From the NCBI RefSeq assembly GCF_900102875.1, contig NZ_FNGH01000016.1, forward strand, positions 1 through 64,000: a stretch of DNA of 64,000 bases, given 5' to 3'. This document shows positions 44,270 through 53,779 of this stretch, piece by piece. Positions within the stretch are counted from its first letter, which is position 1; each line of letters begins with the position of its first letter. A program made the translations under genes and the position numbers. The stretch comes from Franzmannia pantelleriensis (lineage in GTDB: Bacteria; Pseudomonadota; Gammaproteobacteria; Pseudomonadales; Halomonadaceae). The notes beneath the pieces are model-generated. The model saw nothing but the letters and a program-made list of their open reading frames with translations, had not been told where the DNA came from and did not search any database.

Positions 44270-45271
44270 TTAGTCGCCGAGCAGGCCTAGCTCGCTCAGC
44301 ACTTCGCTGAACTGCTCTTTCTGCGCGTCGAGGAAGTCGCCGAACTCTTCGCTGGTCTGATAAGCGTCGAGCCAGCCCAGCTGGTCGCGGGCATCGGCCC
44401 AACCGTCGGTCTCGAGCATCTCGGCGAAAAGGTTCTCGTAGTAGGCCACCGCCTCTTCCGGCATGTCCGGGGTGCCCATTACGCCACGCCAGATGTCGAA
44501 GGTGTAGTCAATGTCCTGCTCGAGGTAGGTGGGGATATCGGCCAGGGCGCCACCCAGACGCTCCGGCGCCGAGACGCCCAGCGCACGAATGTCACTGCCT
44601 TCACCCAGCTGACCCGCGGCTTCGCCGGCACCGGTGATGACCGCTTCGACGTGACCGCCCATCAGGTTGGTCATGGCTTCACCGCCGCCGGAGAACGGGA
44701 TGTAGTTGACGTCTGCGGCGTTGAGGCCGGCAGCAGAGGCCAGGCCGGCGATGGAGATGTGATCCATGGAGCCCGGTGCACTGCCGCCACCGACGCTGAG
44801 GCTGGTGTTCGCCGCCATGGCTTCCATCAGGTCATTGAGGCTCTCATATTCGGAGTCTGCCGGGACCAGCACGATGGAGTAGTCGGTGATCAGGCGCGCG
44901 ATCGGGGTGAAATCGGTGTGATCGTAGCGCGAGGTGCCGGCCAGCGGAACCAGGATGATCGGCGGGCTGGTGGCGAAGATCTTGTGCGGATTACCAGCGT
45001 CGCGGGCAATCTGTGCCCAGGCCACGGCACCGCCGCCGCCAGGTGTGTTGATCGCGGCGAAGTTGCGCTCGGCGAGGCCCTCTTCCTGGATCACTCGCGA
45101 GGAGGTGCGTACCAGGGTATCCCAGCCGCCACCCGGATTGGCCGGAGCGATGAATTCTACCGAGCTGGTCGGCTGCCAGTCGTCTGCATGGACGGTGGTC
45201 GCCGCGCCAAAGGCCATGGTGGCGGCCAGCGGCAGGGCCAGGAAGGATAGACGGGTAAGTTTGGCGGTCAT
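44270..45271 (-). CDS. tctC: tripartite tricarboxylate transporter binding protein TctC
   Basis: This 333-residue periplasmic receptor has a signal peptide at about 1-29 (ending TTVHADD) and a TctC/Bug-family fold. The family motif VEFIAPANPGGGWDTLVRTSSRVIQEEGL appears near residue 38, followed by NTPGGGGAVAW and NYIPFSGGGEAMTNLMGGHVEA. The exact carboxylate is unknown. The start follows GGAG; upstream, after 174 nt, is the cognate response regulator gene on the same strand. Confidence 0.93.
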   Translation of the reverse strand: MTAKLTRLSFLALPLAATMAFGAATTVHADDWQPTSSVEFIAPANPGGGWDTLVRTSSRVIQEEGLAERNFAAINTPGGGGAVAWAQIARDAGNPHKIFATSPPIILVPLAGTSRYDHTDFTPIARLITDYSIVLVPADSEYESLNDLMEAMAANTSLSVGGGSAPGSMDHISIAGLASAAGLNAADVNYIPFSGGGEAMTNLMGGHVEAVITGAGEAAGQLGEGSDIRALGVSAPERLGGALADIPTYLEQDIDYTFDIWRGVMGTPDMPEEAVAYYENLFAEMLETDGWADARDQLGWLDAYQTSEEFGDFLDAQKEQFSEVLSELGLLGD

Positions 45272-45445
45272 GGCGTTCTCCACTTCAATTGCTTTGGTTG
45301 TTATCGGCACGCTTACGGTGCCTTGCTATCGACTCGTCTTGCACCCTAGTGCACGGCGAATCACAGCGACAAGCTTGTGGCGATAAACAAAAAAAAGCGC
45401 ATTAACGGCATTTTGCTCATTGTGATCACGACACCCCGCCGACCC

Positions 45446-46186
45446 TCAGGCGCCCTCGCCCAGCCAGTCGTCGGCCCGGCCTATCAGCCGGTAACGACGC
45501 TCCGGCCGGCCTACATCACCATAGCCCAGTTCGGCACGCGCCACGTCCACCGAGACCAGAAATTCCAGATAACGTCGCGCGGTGGAGCGACTGGCGCCGA
45601 TCCGGGTCGCCAGCTGCATGGCGGTGAGCGGCCCGGTCTCCTCACTCAGCGCCCCCACCACGGCCCCCAGCGTCAACCGATCAATGCCCTTGGGCAGCGC
45701 CGTACGCCCCGCAGCCGTCGGCTTGTCGGCGTTCGCACGCATGCGCCCCAGGGTGCGGTCGAGCTCTTCCTGGCTCATCTCGGCCTTGTGATCCAGCGCC
45801 GCACGCTCCTCGCGGAAACGCCGCAGCATCTGCGCCATGCGCTCGCTCTCGGTGGGCTTGATCAGGTAGTCGAAGACGCCGCCGCGCAGCGCCTCGGCGA
45901 TGGTCTCGACCTCCTTGGCAGCCGTGATCATGACGATATCGAGGTGCGCGTGGCGGCGGCGCATCTCCCACAATAGCTCGAGTCCTTCGACGTCGGGAAT
46001 ATAGGCATCCAGCAGCACCAGATGAATGCTGGCCGCCTCACGCTCGAGTATCGCCAACGCCTCGGCGCCGGTCTTGGCCATGCCGACTACCTCGAAGCCG
46101 TCACTCTGCTCGATGAAGGCGCGGTTGATGTCGGCGATACGGAAATCGTCCTCGACGATCAGGATCCCATATATGGGTTCGCTCAT
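45446..46186 (-). CDS. CitB/DcuR-type response regulator
   Basis: The 246 residues hold a receiver domain (about 6-120) with Asp-Asp at the start (IVEDD), the phospho-acceptor Asp60 in LVLLDAYIPD, and Lys in DYLIKPTESERM. A C-terminal winged/CitT-like helix-turn-helix follows (about 180-225: GPLTAMQLATRIGASRSTARRYLEFLV). It would be phosphorylated by the kinase encoded 45 nt upstream and activate tctCBA downstream. CitB/DcuR family members respond to citrate or C4-dicarboxylates, which fits the linked transporter. Confidence 0.9.
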   Translation of the reverse strand: MSEPIYGILIVEDDFRIADINRAFIEQSDGFEVVGMAKTGAEALAILEREAASIHLVLLDAYIPDVEGLELLWEMRRRHAHLDIVMITAAKEVETIAEALRGGVFDYLIKPTESERMAQMLRRFREERAALDHKAEMSQEELDRTLGRMRANADKPTAAGRTALPKGIDRLTLGAVVGALSEETGPLTAMQLATRIGASRSTARRYLEFLVSVDVARAELGYGDVGRPERRYRLIGRADDWLGEGA

Positions 46187-46231
46187 CGGTTTCCCTTTGT
46201 GCTATGCGTTGCTGGCGTGTTGTTGCTGTCA

Positions 46232-47959
46232 TCAGACGTTGCTGACGCTGGGCTCACGACACAGCGTCTTGTCGAGCACCACGGTAAAGCCGGCGCCGCC
46301 CAGCTCGCTGTCCTCCAGGGTAATGGCGCCGCCGTTTTCCTGACACAGGCGGCTAACCAATGCCAGACCGATACCGCGATGCTTGCCGGGCTTGGTCGAG
46401 AAGCCCTCGCTGAAGATCGACTCGATCTGCTCGGGCGGCACCCCGGGACCGTTATCCTCGACCTCGATCAGCAGCTGCTCGCCGAGATCGGTGAAGAACA
46501 GCCTCACCCTTGGCTGGCGCGGGCCGGCGTCAGCGTCGAGGCCAGTAGCGCTGGGCGTTCCGATGCCCTGGACCGCGGCGTAGCAGGCGTTGTCGAGCAG
46601 GTTGCCGATCACTGTCATCAGCACCTCCTGCCCGTGCAGGGTCAGCGGTACGCTAAGCGAGCTCTGCTCGTCGATTTCGAGCAGCACGCCCAGCTCCCTG
46701 GCCCGGGTCAGCTTGCCCATTAGGGTACCACTGAGCACCGGATCGGCGACGTGGCCCATCAGAAACGCCATCTGCGCCTGGGCACGCTCGCTCTCCTGGT
46801 GGATCAGCGCCAACGCCTCCTTGACCCGGTCGAGCTGCAGCAGGCCGGAAATGGTGTACAGCTTGTTGGAAAACTCATGGGCCTGGGCGCGCAGCATGTC
46901 GACGTCGCGGGTCACGGCGCTCAGCGCCTGGGACAGATCGACGATCTCGCGTCGGCTGCGGAAGGTCGCCACCGCCCCTTCGACCTCGCCTTCGTGCATC
47001 ACCGGCACGCGGTTGACCACCACCGGGTGGTCGCCCAGCCACATCTCCTGGTCGAACTGCCGTTCGCCGCTGTCGAGCACCTCCATCAGCCGCGAATTGG
47101 GCACCACGTCCTGAACCGGCTGACCGAGCACCTCGCGCTCGCTGGGCAGGTCGAGGAAACGCCGACCCTGCTGGTTGAGCAGGGTGATCTCGCCCTCGTG
47201 ATTGACCGCCAGGATGCCCTCATGGATCGACTGTAGGATCGCTTCCTTCTCCATCGCCAGGCGTGCGATCTCGTGAGGCTCGAGCCCCAGGATCACGCGT
47301 TTGAGATGGCGCGACAGCCCATAGGCCCCTGCGAAACCAAACACGATCATCAGCGCTACCAGCAGCCAACCGAGGCTGGTGTGTTCGACGACGTCGAGCT
47401 CAACACGGTCGAGCATGAAGCCCACCGAGACGATCCCGACGATATTGCCGTCGGCGTCGAACACCGGTGTCTTGCCGCGAATCGCCTCGCCCAGTGAACC
47501 GGTCGCCTCGGAAACGTAGGACTGGCCATGGATCAGCGCACGGTCATTGTCACCACCGACCATCGGCAGGCCAAGACGCTCTTCCAATGGATGGGCATAG
47601 CGGATGCCCTCGTCATCGCCGACCACCACGTAACGCGCCCCGGTCTCGCGACGGATGCGCTCGGCGATGGGCTGGATGGTGGCACTGGGATCGTCATCAT
47701 CGAAAGCGTCGATCACGGCCGGAATGCTGGCCACCGAGAGCGCTACCGAGAGCGCCCGCTGGCCGATCTGGTCGGCAATGATCTCGGCCTTGCGGTGGTT
47801 GAGATAGGCACCCTGGGCAAGCAGCATGCCCGCCAGCAGCGCGCCCACCAGCAGCATCACCTGCAGCCGAAAGCTGCGCAGCTTGAGCCCGCGACGACTG
47901 CGACCACGGCGTCGCCAGCGGGCCACTTCGGCAATGGATTCGGAACGGGTCGACGGCAT
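46232..47959 (-). CDS. CitA/DcuS-type sensor histidine kinase
   Basis: This 575-residue membrane kinase has TM1 at about 30-50, a periplasmic sCache/PASp ligand domain (about 55-185, with ARYVVVGDDEGIRYAHPLEERLGLPMVGGD), TM2 at about 195-217 and a cytoplasmic PAS (about 235-330). The Spo0B-like dimerisation helix has the His in AQAHEFSNKLYTISGLLQL, and an HATPase domain follows (NLLDNACYAAV, DNGPGVP, GIGLALV). It probably senses an external carboxylate. It is the first gene of a kinase-regulator-tctCBA block all on the minus strand. Confidence 0.92.
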   Translation of the reverse strand: MPSTRSESIAEVARWRRRGRSRRGLKLRSFRLQVMLLVGALLAGMLLAQGAYLNHRKAEIIADQIGQRALSVALSVASIPAVIDAFDDDDPSATIQPIAERIRRETGARYVVVGDDEGIRYAHPLEERLGLPMVGGDNDRALIHGQSYVSEATGSLGEAIRGKTPVFDADGNIVGIVSVGFMLDRVELDVVEHTSLGWLLVALMIVFGFAGAYGLSRHLKRVILGLEPHEIARLAMEKEAILQSIHEGILAVNHEGEITLLNQQGRRFLDLPSEREVLGQPVQDVVPNSRLMEVLDSGERQFDQEMWLGDHPVVVNRVPVMHEGEVEGAVATFRSRREIVDLSQALSAVTRDVDMLRAQAHEFSNKLYTISGLLQLDRVKEALALIHQESERAQAQMAFLMGHVADPVLSGTLMGKLTRARELGVLLEIDEQSSLSVPLTLHGQEVLMTVIGNLLDNACYAAVQGIGTPSATGLDADAGPRQPRVRLFFTDLGEQLLIEVEDNGPGVPPEQIESIFSEGFSTKPGKHRGIGLALVSRLCQENGGAITLEDSELGGAGFTVVLDKTLCREPSVSNV

Positions 47960-48078
47960 CGAAGGGTCTCGGCGAAGAGCGAGACCTCATTGTCGCACGC
48001 CAGGACCACCAATCAAGCTACCGTATGGCGCCAAGAGGCCTGTCCACATCGGCCTGCCAGGCGCTGGCAACATCCTAC

Positions 48079-48951
48079 TCAGGCGCTATCGGCGTTGGCC
48101 TCGGGGGTCGGGTGCTTGCCCTCCTGCCAGCCGCCGCAGCCCGAACCGCGCGGGTCGAACCACGCCAGGCGCGAGTGCAGCGCCACTACCTGGCCGACGA
48201 TGATCAAGGTCGGCGGCTTGATCGTGCCCGCCCCCAGCGCGTCCGGCAAGTGTCGCAGGGTGCCGACATGCACCCGTTGGCGGGCCGTGGTGCCCTGCTC
48301 GATCAGTGCCAGCGGGGTATCGTCGGCGAGGCCGTGGTCGCGCAGGGCCTGGCTGATGATCGGCAGTCCGCCCAAGCCCATGTAAAACACCAGCGTCTGG
48401 CCAGGGTGAGCCAGAGTGGCCCAGTCGAGATCGCAGCTGCCGTTTTGCAGATGGCCAGTGATGAAGCGCACCGACTGGGCATGATCGCGATGGGTCAGTG
48501 GAATGCCGGCATAGGCGCCGCAGCCTGCGGCTGCCGTCACACCGGGAATCACCTCGAAGTCTACGCCGGCTAACGCCAGCGTCTCGAGCTCTTCACCACC
48601 GCGGCCGAAGATGAACGGATCGCCGCCCTTGAGTCGCACCACCCGCTTGCCCTGACGCGCCCAGTCCACCAACGCCTGGTTGATGCCCTCCTGGGGCACA
48701 CTGTGCTGCGAGCGGGCCTTGCCGACGTAGAGTCGCCGGGCCTCGGCGTTGGCCATGGCCAGGATCTCGTCGCTAACCAGGCGATCGTGAAGGATCACCT
48801 CGGCCAACTGCAGACGCTTGAGCGCCTTGAGCGTCAGCAACTCGGGATCGCCGGGCCCGGCACCCACCAGGGCCACCTGGCCACGCGGGAAATCACGGCG
48901 ATGGGCCAGACTGGCATCGGTGGACAGAGGGCAGTGAGTCGAGTCGGCCAT
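48079..48951 (-). CDS. cobA: uroporphyrinogen-III C-methyltransferase
   Basis: This SAM-dependent enzyme makes precorrin-2, the branch point to sirohaem and cobalamin. The 290 residues show [22 protein letters not shown] near the start, [39 protein letters not shown], and TLVFYMGL. There are no CysG oxidase/ferrochelatase domains, so it is the single-function SUMT form. The N-terminal extension of about 22 residues and the Gly/Trp-rich C-terminal tail lie outside the domain. It is downstream of the NSS transporter gene on the same strand, after a 146-nt gap with a hairpin. Confidence 0.93.
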   Translation of the reverse strand: MADSTHCPLSTDASLAHRRDFPRGQVALVGAGPGDPELLTLKALKRLQLAEVILHDRLVSDEILAMANAEARRLYVGKARSQHSVPQEGINQALVDWARQGKRVVRLKGGDPFIFGRGGEELETLALAGVDFEVIPGVTAAAGCGAYAGIPLTHRDHAQSVRFITGHLQNGSCDLDWATLAHPGQTLVFYMGLGGLPIISQALRDHGLADDTPLALIEQGTTARQRVHVGTLRHLPDALGAGTIKPPTLIIVGQVVALHSRLAWFDPRGSGCGGWQEGKHPTPEANADSA

Positions 48952-49042
48952 TCAAAAGAACCAAAAGGTATAAAAAGAAGAGTAGATATGCCGTAGTTTA
49001 GGGCATGCAGATCGGCACCGCCAGCCTCACCTGAAGACGACA

Positions 49043-49073
49043 CTGCCCCGCCGGCCAGGGGCCGACGGGGCAG
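49043..49073 (-). terminator. hairpin after NSS transporter gene
   Basis: CTGCCCCG (49043-49050) pairs with CGGGGCAG (49066-49073), with additional inner pairing CGGCC/GGCCG. It lies 24 nt past the stop at 49098. No T-run follows, so terminator function is uncertain. Confidence 0.4.
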
Positions 49074-49097
49074 TAGCAGTGTAAGACGCCAGGCAAC

Positions 49098-50558
49098 TCA
49101 GGCGTCGCGTGGACGCCGCAGCCGGGGGCTGGCCACTTCGCCGACCACCACCACCAGTGCCAGCAGGGCCAACAGCCACGGCCACTGCGATGCCAGGTGC
49201 AGGGTCGCGATGCCCAGCGCATCGACGAAGATCAGCAGGATCCCCAGCGGGCTGACGTAGCGGATCATGAACAGCCACAGCGCGTGCTGGGTGGCAGACA
49301 GGCCGAGCTCGGACTTGAAGATCTCATGGCGCAGCAGGAAGCCGGCCATCAGCGCCATTGCCAGGCCACCTAGCGGCATCATCCAGCGCGAGGTCAGGTA
49401 GTCGAGCCAATCGAAGGCATTACGCCCGCCCAGGGTCCACTCGGCGCCCCAGTTGAACGATAGCATCGCCAAGGTGCTGACCAGCCACAGTACGATCCCC
49501 ACGCCCCAGGCAGCACCTTTGCGCGAGATGCCCTTGCTCTCGTTGAGCCAGGCCACGGTGGCCTCGATCATCGAGATCGACGAGGTCAGCGCCGCCATCG
49601 ACAGCATCACGAAAAACAGAATGCCGAACAGCGTGCCCAGTGGCATCGACTGGAAGGCCAGCGGCAGGCTCATGAAGATCAGCCCCGGGCCCTCACCGGG
49701 ATCCATGCCGTTGGCGAAGATGATCGGGAAGATCGCCAACCCTGCCATCAGCGCTACCACGGTATCCGCGGCGGCGACACTGAAGGTGGTACGGGCGATC
49801 GAGGTGCGATCAGGCAGGTAAGCCCCATAGGTGAGGATCGCCCCGGAGGCCAGCGACAGCGTAAAGAAGGCGTGACCCAGTGCGGCCAGCATGCCTTCGC
49901 TGGTAAGCCCGCTGGTATCGAACGAGAACAGGAAGGCGACTGCCTCACCGAAACCGCCAGAGAAGATGCCGTAGCCGATCAGGATCGCCAGCATGATCAC
50001 CATCCCCGGCATCATCCAGCTCACGCTGCGTTCGATACCGGCCTGGACTCCTTTGCCGACGATCAGCATGGTCAACACCACGACCAGGGTGCTCCACAGG
50101 CCGAGATTGAAGGGGTTCTCGTTGTTGGCAACGAAGATCGCCACCATGTCATCGACGTTGGACCCGCCCAGCGAGCCACTCAGCATCTTCCACAGATAGG
50201 AGAACGACCAGCCGGCCACTACCACGTAGAAAGAGAGGATCATGAAGCCGGCCAGCATTGCCATCCAACCCACCAGCGACCATAGCCGTCCGTGGCCCGA
50301 TTCGCGGGTGACACGGCGAATGGCATCGATAGGGCTACCGCGTCCACGCCGGCCGAAGGCGATCTCGGCCATCATGATCGGCACCCCCACCGCCAGAATA
50401 CAGGCCAGATATACCAGCACGAAGGCGCCACCGCCGAACTCGCCGGTGATATAGGGGAATTTCCAGATGTTGCCGAGCCCCACCGCAGAGCCGGTGGCGG
50501 CGAGCACGAATCCCCAGCGGCCAAGCCAGAGATTCTTGGGTTGTTGTCGTGTCGTCAT
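49098..50558 (-). CDS. sodium-dependent neurotransmitter-symporter (NSS/SNF) family transporter
   Basis: This inner-membrane Na+-coupled amino acid or amine symporter has 486 residues and a LeuT fold. TM1 carries the sodium/substrate site GFVLAATGSAVGLGNIWKFPY, followed by GGGAFVLVYLACIL and SFYVVVAGWSFSYLW. TM6 and TM8 regions are ALGHAFFTLSLASGAILTYGAYL and MLSMAALTSSISMIEATVAW. The ATG at 50558 is preferred to the in-frame TTG at 50564. It is divergent from the marR-hmgA operon, so tyrosine or another aromatic amino acid is a reasonable but unproven substrate. Confidence 0.9.
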   Translation of the reverse strand: MTTRQQPKNLWLGRWGFVLAATGSAVGLGNIWKFPYITGEFGGGAFVLVYLACILAVGVPIMMAEIAFGRRGRGSPIDAIRRVTRESGHGRLWSLVGWMAMLAGFMILSFYVVVAGWSFSYLWKMLSGSLGGSNVDDMVAIFVANNENPFNLGLWSTLVVVLTMLIVGKGVQAGIERSVSWMMPGMVIMLAILIGYGIFSGGFGEAVAFLFSFDTSGLTSEGMLAALGHAFFTLSLASGAILTYGAYLPDRTSIARTTFSVAAADTVVALMAGLAIFPIIFANGMDPGEGPGLIFMSLPLAFQSMPLGTLFGILFFVMLSMAALTSSISMIEATVAWLNESKGISRKGAAWGVGIVLWLVSTLAMLSFNWGAEWTLGGRNAFDWLDYLTSRWMMPLGGLAMALMAGFLLRHEIFKSELGLSATQHALWLFMIRYVSPLGILLIFVDALGIATLHLASQWPWLLALLALVVVVGEVASPRLRRPRDA

Positions 50559-50674
50559 TGCCAAACCTTTTGAGGAAGCTTGTTATTGTCGGCGATTACC
50601 GAGCGATTCGCTATACATACGCTCAATAGCATCACCATCTGCCAGGTGAAACGTCATGACTGGCATAAAATAAC

Positions 50675-50688
50675 GTTTCTCATGCAAC
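50675..50688. promoter_or_regulatory. weaker copy of hmgA-promoter palindrome
   Basis: GTTTCTCATGCAAC matches the palindrome at 51353-51366 at 11 of 14 positions. It lies in the AT-rich 296-bp gap between the divergent NSS transporter and marR genes. It may mediate autoregulation and co-regulation of the transporter. Nothing else was recognised in this gap. Confidence 0.3.
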
Positions 50689-50854
50689 GATATTCCGCAT
50701 CGCGTGTTATCGACAAGCGCTGATCGCCTGCCGCCATTCCCATTGCGCCAGAAAACCGTAACGAAATCCTGACGCTGACATCCCCAACGCCATCAACGCT
50801 CCTGATCGGTTACACTGGGGCACGATTCGACCGCAACGACACAGGACGTTTGCC

Positions 50855-51325
50855 GTGAGCCATGCCTCCTCTTCTCCTCCGCCCGAGCTGCAGCTGGAGC
50901 AGTTTCTGCCCTACCGACTGGCCCATCTCGCCGAGCGCATCAGCCAGTCGCTGGCCGAGATATACGCCCGTGAGTTCGAGCTCAGTATCGCCGAGTGGCG
51001 CATCCTGGCCTGGCTGCATCAGCGCCACAGCCTGACCGCCAGCCAGATCTGTGACCTCACCGACATGGACAAGGCGCGGGTATCGCGAGCGGTCAAGTCG
51101 CTCGGCGAGCGCGAGCTGCTGGCCCGCCAGCGCACCCGCCGCGACCAGCGCAGTATGCGCCTGAGCCTCACCGAGGCGGGGCAGGCACTGATGGCCGAAG
51201 CAATTCCACTGGCACTCGAGTGGGAGGGTGGACTGGTCGACGCGCTCAGCGGCGCCGAGTATCGCGATCTGTTTCGGCTACTCAACAAGCTCGACACGCG
51301 CCTCGATCAGCTGATCGAGACTTGA
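50855..51325 (+). CDS. MarR family transcriptional regulator
   Basis: This 156-residue winged-helix regulator has the DNA-binding core at about 40-110 (SIAEWRILAWLHQRHSLTASQICDLTDMDKARVSRAVKSLGERELLARQRTRRDQRSMRLSLTEAG) with dimerising helices at both ends. The start is GTG at 50855 after AGGA. It sits 67 bp before hmgA, which carries a perfect 6-2-6 palindrome in its promoter, so it is probably the regulator of the homogentisate operon, with homogentisate or a related aromatic acid as ligand (inference). Confidence 0.87.
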   Translation: MSHASSSPPPELQLEQFLPYRLAHLAERISQSLAEIYAREFELSIAEWRILAWLHQRHSLTASQICDLTDMDKARVSRAVKSLGERELLARQRTRRDQRSMRLSLTEAGQALMAEAIPLALEWEGGLVDALSGAEYRDLFRLLNKLDTRLDQLIET

Positions 51326-51352
51326 CCCGAGCAGGGGCTCCCGCTAGATTTG

Positions 51353-51366
51353 GTTTCAAATGAAAC
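51353..51366. promoter_or_regulatory. candidate MarR operator in hmgA promoter
   Basis: GTTTCAAATGAAAC is an inverted repeat with 6-bp arms and a 2-bp centre, 26 bp before the hmgA start. The size is typical of MarR sites. Confidence 0.5.
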
Positions 51367-51392
51367 TACAATACTAACCAGGAGTCACCGCG

Positions 51393-52706
51393 ATGGATTC
51401 CCAGCACCCTGTGCCGTCGTACCACAGCGGCTTTCGCAACCACGTCTCGAGCCAGGCGCTGCCCGGCGCTCTGCCAGAGGGCCAAAACTCGCCACAGCGC
51501 TGCGCCTACGGCCTCTACGCCGAGCAGCTGACCGGCTCGGCCTTCACCGCCCCGCGCGGCCACAACCTGCGCAGCTGGCTGTATCGCATTCGCCCCTCGG
51601 TGGTGCAGAGCGCCTATCAGCCCCTCGACCATCCGCGCTGGGTGACCGCCCCAACCGCGGCGGCGCTGGCCGACCCCAATCAGATGCGCTGGGATCCGCT
51701 GCCGCTACCGAGCGAGCCCACTGACTTCATCGACGGTCTGACCACCATCGGGATCAATGGCGATGCCGCCGGTCAGAACGGATGCGGGGTGCACGTGTAT
51801 GCCTGCAACCGCAGCATGCAGCGCTTCTTCTATGATGCCGACGGCGAGCTGCTGATCGTGCCGCAGCTCGGCGGCCTGGTGATCCGCACCGAGATGGGCG
51901 TGCTCGAGGTGGCCAGCGGCGAAATCGCGGTAATTCCTCGCGGCGTCAAATGCCAGGTGCGATTGGCCGAGGGCGTCGAGGCCGCACGCGGCTATGTGTG
52001 CGAGAACTACGGCGCGCCCTTCGAGTTGCCTGGGTTGGGGCCGATCGGGGCCAATGGCCTGGCCAACCCGCGTGACTTCCTCACCCCCTCCGCCGCCTAC
52101 GAAGATGCCCCCGGCGAGGTCGAGCTGCTGGCACGCTTTGCCGGGCGGCTGTGGGTGACTCGTCTCGGTCACTCGCCGCTGGATGTGGTGGCCTGGCATG
52201 GCAACTACGCGCCCTACAAGTACGACCTGGCACGCTTCAACACCATCAACACGGTGAGTTTCGACCACCCCGACCCTTCGATCTTCACCGTACTCACCTC
52301 GCCCTCGGACACCCCGGGCATGGCCAATATCGACTTCGTGATCTTCCCGCCGCGCTGGATGGTGGCCGAGGACACCTTCCGCCCGCCCTACTTCCATCGC
52401 AACCTGATGAGCGAGTTCATGGGCCTGATCCACGGCGAGTACGATGCCAAGGCCGAGGGCTTCGTGCCCGGCGGCGCCAGCCTGCATAACTGCATGTCGC
52501 CCCACGGCCCGGATGCCGAGACCTTCGACAAGGCCTCCAGCGCCGATCTCGAGCCCCAGTATCAGGCCGCCACCCTGGCCTTTATGTTCGAGAGCCGCTA
52601 CCCGTTCCAGACCGTGCCCGGCGCACGCGATGCCGATTTCCGCCAGCGCGACTATGTCGATGTCTGGTCGACGCTGCGCTCGCACTTCGACGCCGAGCGG
52701 CCGTAA
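51393..52706 (+). CDS. hmgA: homogentisate 1,2-dioxygenase
   Basis: This Fe(II) ring-cleavage enzyme converts homogentisate to maleylacetoacetate in tyrosine degradation. The 437-residue cupin-type protein shows [26 protein letters not shown] at the N-terminus, [30 protein letters not shown] in the middle, and the metal-ligand region [27 protein letters not shown] followed by [11 protein letters not shown]. An AGGAG site precedes the ATG. It is the first enzyme gene of hmgA-fah-maiA. Confidence 0.97.
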   Translation: MDSQHPVPSYHSGFRNHVSSQALPGALPEGQNSPQRCAYGLYAEQLTGSAFTAPRGHNLRSWLYRIRPSVVQSAYQPLDHPRWVTAPTAAALADPNQMRWDPLPLPSEPTDFIDGLTTIGINGDAAGQNGCGVHVYACNRSMQRFFYDADGELLIVPQLGGLVIRTEMGVLEVASGEIAVIPRGVKCQVRLAEGVEAARGYVCENYGAPFELPGLGPIGANGLANPRDFLTPSAAYEDAPGEVELLARFAGRLWVTRLGHSPLDVVAWHGNYAPYKYDLARFNTINTVSFDHPDPSIFTVLTSPSDTPGMANIDFVIFPPRWMVAEDTFRPPYFHRNLMSEFMGLIHGEYDAKAEGFVPGGASLHNCMSPHGPDAETFDKASSADLEPQYQAATLAFMFESRYPFQTVPGARDADFRQRDYVDVWSTLRSHFDAERP

Positions 52707-52739
52707 TCGCCTTACCCTGACAACAAGGATTCCCAGACC

Positions 52740-53771
52740 ATGAAACTCGCCACACTCAAACTCGACCCCAAGCAGCGCCGCGACGGTGAACTGGTGGTAG
52801 TGTCACGCGATCTGCGCCAAGCCGTCAGCGCCAGCGATATCGCCGATACCCTCCAGCAGGCCATCGAACGCTGGGACGCGGTCAGCCCGCTGCTGGAGAA
52901 ACGCTACGACGAGCTCAACTCAGGCCGCGCCGTGGGCGCCTTCGTTCTCGATATGCCGTCGCTGCACTCGCCGCTGCCACGTAGCTACCATTGGGCCGAC
53001 GGCTCGGCCTATCTCAACCACGTCAAGCTGGTGCGCCAGGCGCGCGGTGCCGAACTGCCCGAGAGCTTGTGGAACGATCCGCTCATGTACCAGGGCGGCG
53101 GCGACGCCTTCCTGGGGCCCTACGACGACATCGAGGCGGTCAGCGAGGAGCACGGTATCGACTTCGAGGGTGAGATCGCAGTGATCACCGACGACGTGCC
53201 GATGGCGGTGACCCCCGAGCAGGCAGCCGGACATATCAAGCTGATCATGCTGGTCAACGACGTCAGCCTGCGCGGCTTGATTCCCGGTGAGCTGGCCAAG
53301 GGCTTCGGCTTCTTTCAGGCCAAGCCCGCCTCGAGCTTCTCACCGGTGTGCGTGACCCCCGACGAGCTGGGTGACGCCTGGCAGGACGGCAAGCTGCACC
53401 TGCCGCTGACCGTACATCTCAACGGTGAGAAATTTGGTGAGCCCGAGGCCGGCCCCGACATGATCTTCGGTTTCCCCGCACTGGTCGCCCACGCCGCCAG
53501 GACCCGCCACCTGGGTGCCGGTGCCATCGTCGGCTCGGGCACCGTCTCTAACCCCGACCCCGACGGCGGCCCGGGCAGGCCGATCGCCGACGGTGGCGTG
53601 GGCTACAGCTGCCTGGCCGAGGTACGCATGGTGGAGAAGATCCTGCACGACGAGATCAAGACCCCCTTCATGCGCTTCGGCGACCGAGTACGCATCGAGA
53701 TGTTCGACCGGGAGGGTCAGAGCATCTTTGGAGCCATCGACCAGCAGGTGGTGAAGTACCCATCACCGTAG
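52740..53771 (+). CDS. fumarylacetoacetate hydrolase family protein
   Basis: It hydrolyses fumarylacetoacetate to fumarate and acetoacetate, the last step of tyrosine breakdown. The 343 residues comprise an N-terminal FAA_hydrolase_N_2-like domain (about 1-75) and the FAH core, with DFEGEIAVITDDVPM (metal-site acidic residues), LIMLVNDVSLRGLIPGELAKGFGFFQAKPASSFSPVCVTPDELG, and GSGTVSNPD. It is the bacterial two-domain type, not the 420-residue animal FahA type. It lies 33 nt after hmgA and 8 nt before maiA. Confidence 0.93.
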   Translation: MKLATLKLDPKQRRDGELVVVSRDLRQAVSASDIADTLQQAIERWDAVSPLLEKRYDELNSGRAVGAFVLDMPSLHSPLPRSYHWADGSAYLNHVKLVRQARGAELPESLWNDPLMYQGGGDAFLGPYDDIEAVSEEHGIDFEGEIAVITDDVPMAVTPEQAAGHIKLIMLVNDVSLRGLIPGELAKGFGFFQAKPASSFSPVCVTPDELGDAWQDGKLHLPLTVHLNGEKFGEPEAGPDMIFGFPALVAHAARTRHLGAGAIVGSGTVSNPDPDGGPGRPIADGGVGYSCLAEVRMVEKILHDEIKTPFMRFGDRVRIEMFDREGQSIFGAIDQQVVKYPSP

Positions 53772-53779
53772 GGGCTCAC

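Noticed and set aside
45272-45445. Sigma-54 promoter upstream of tctC
   Set aside because: The only GG/GC pairs found there have the wrong spacing (14 rather than 12 bp).
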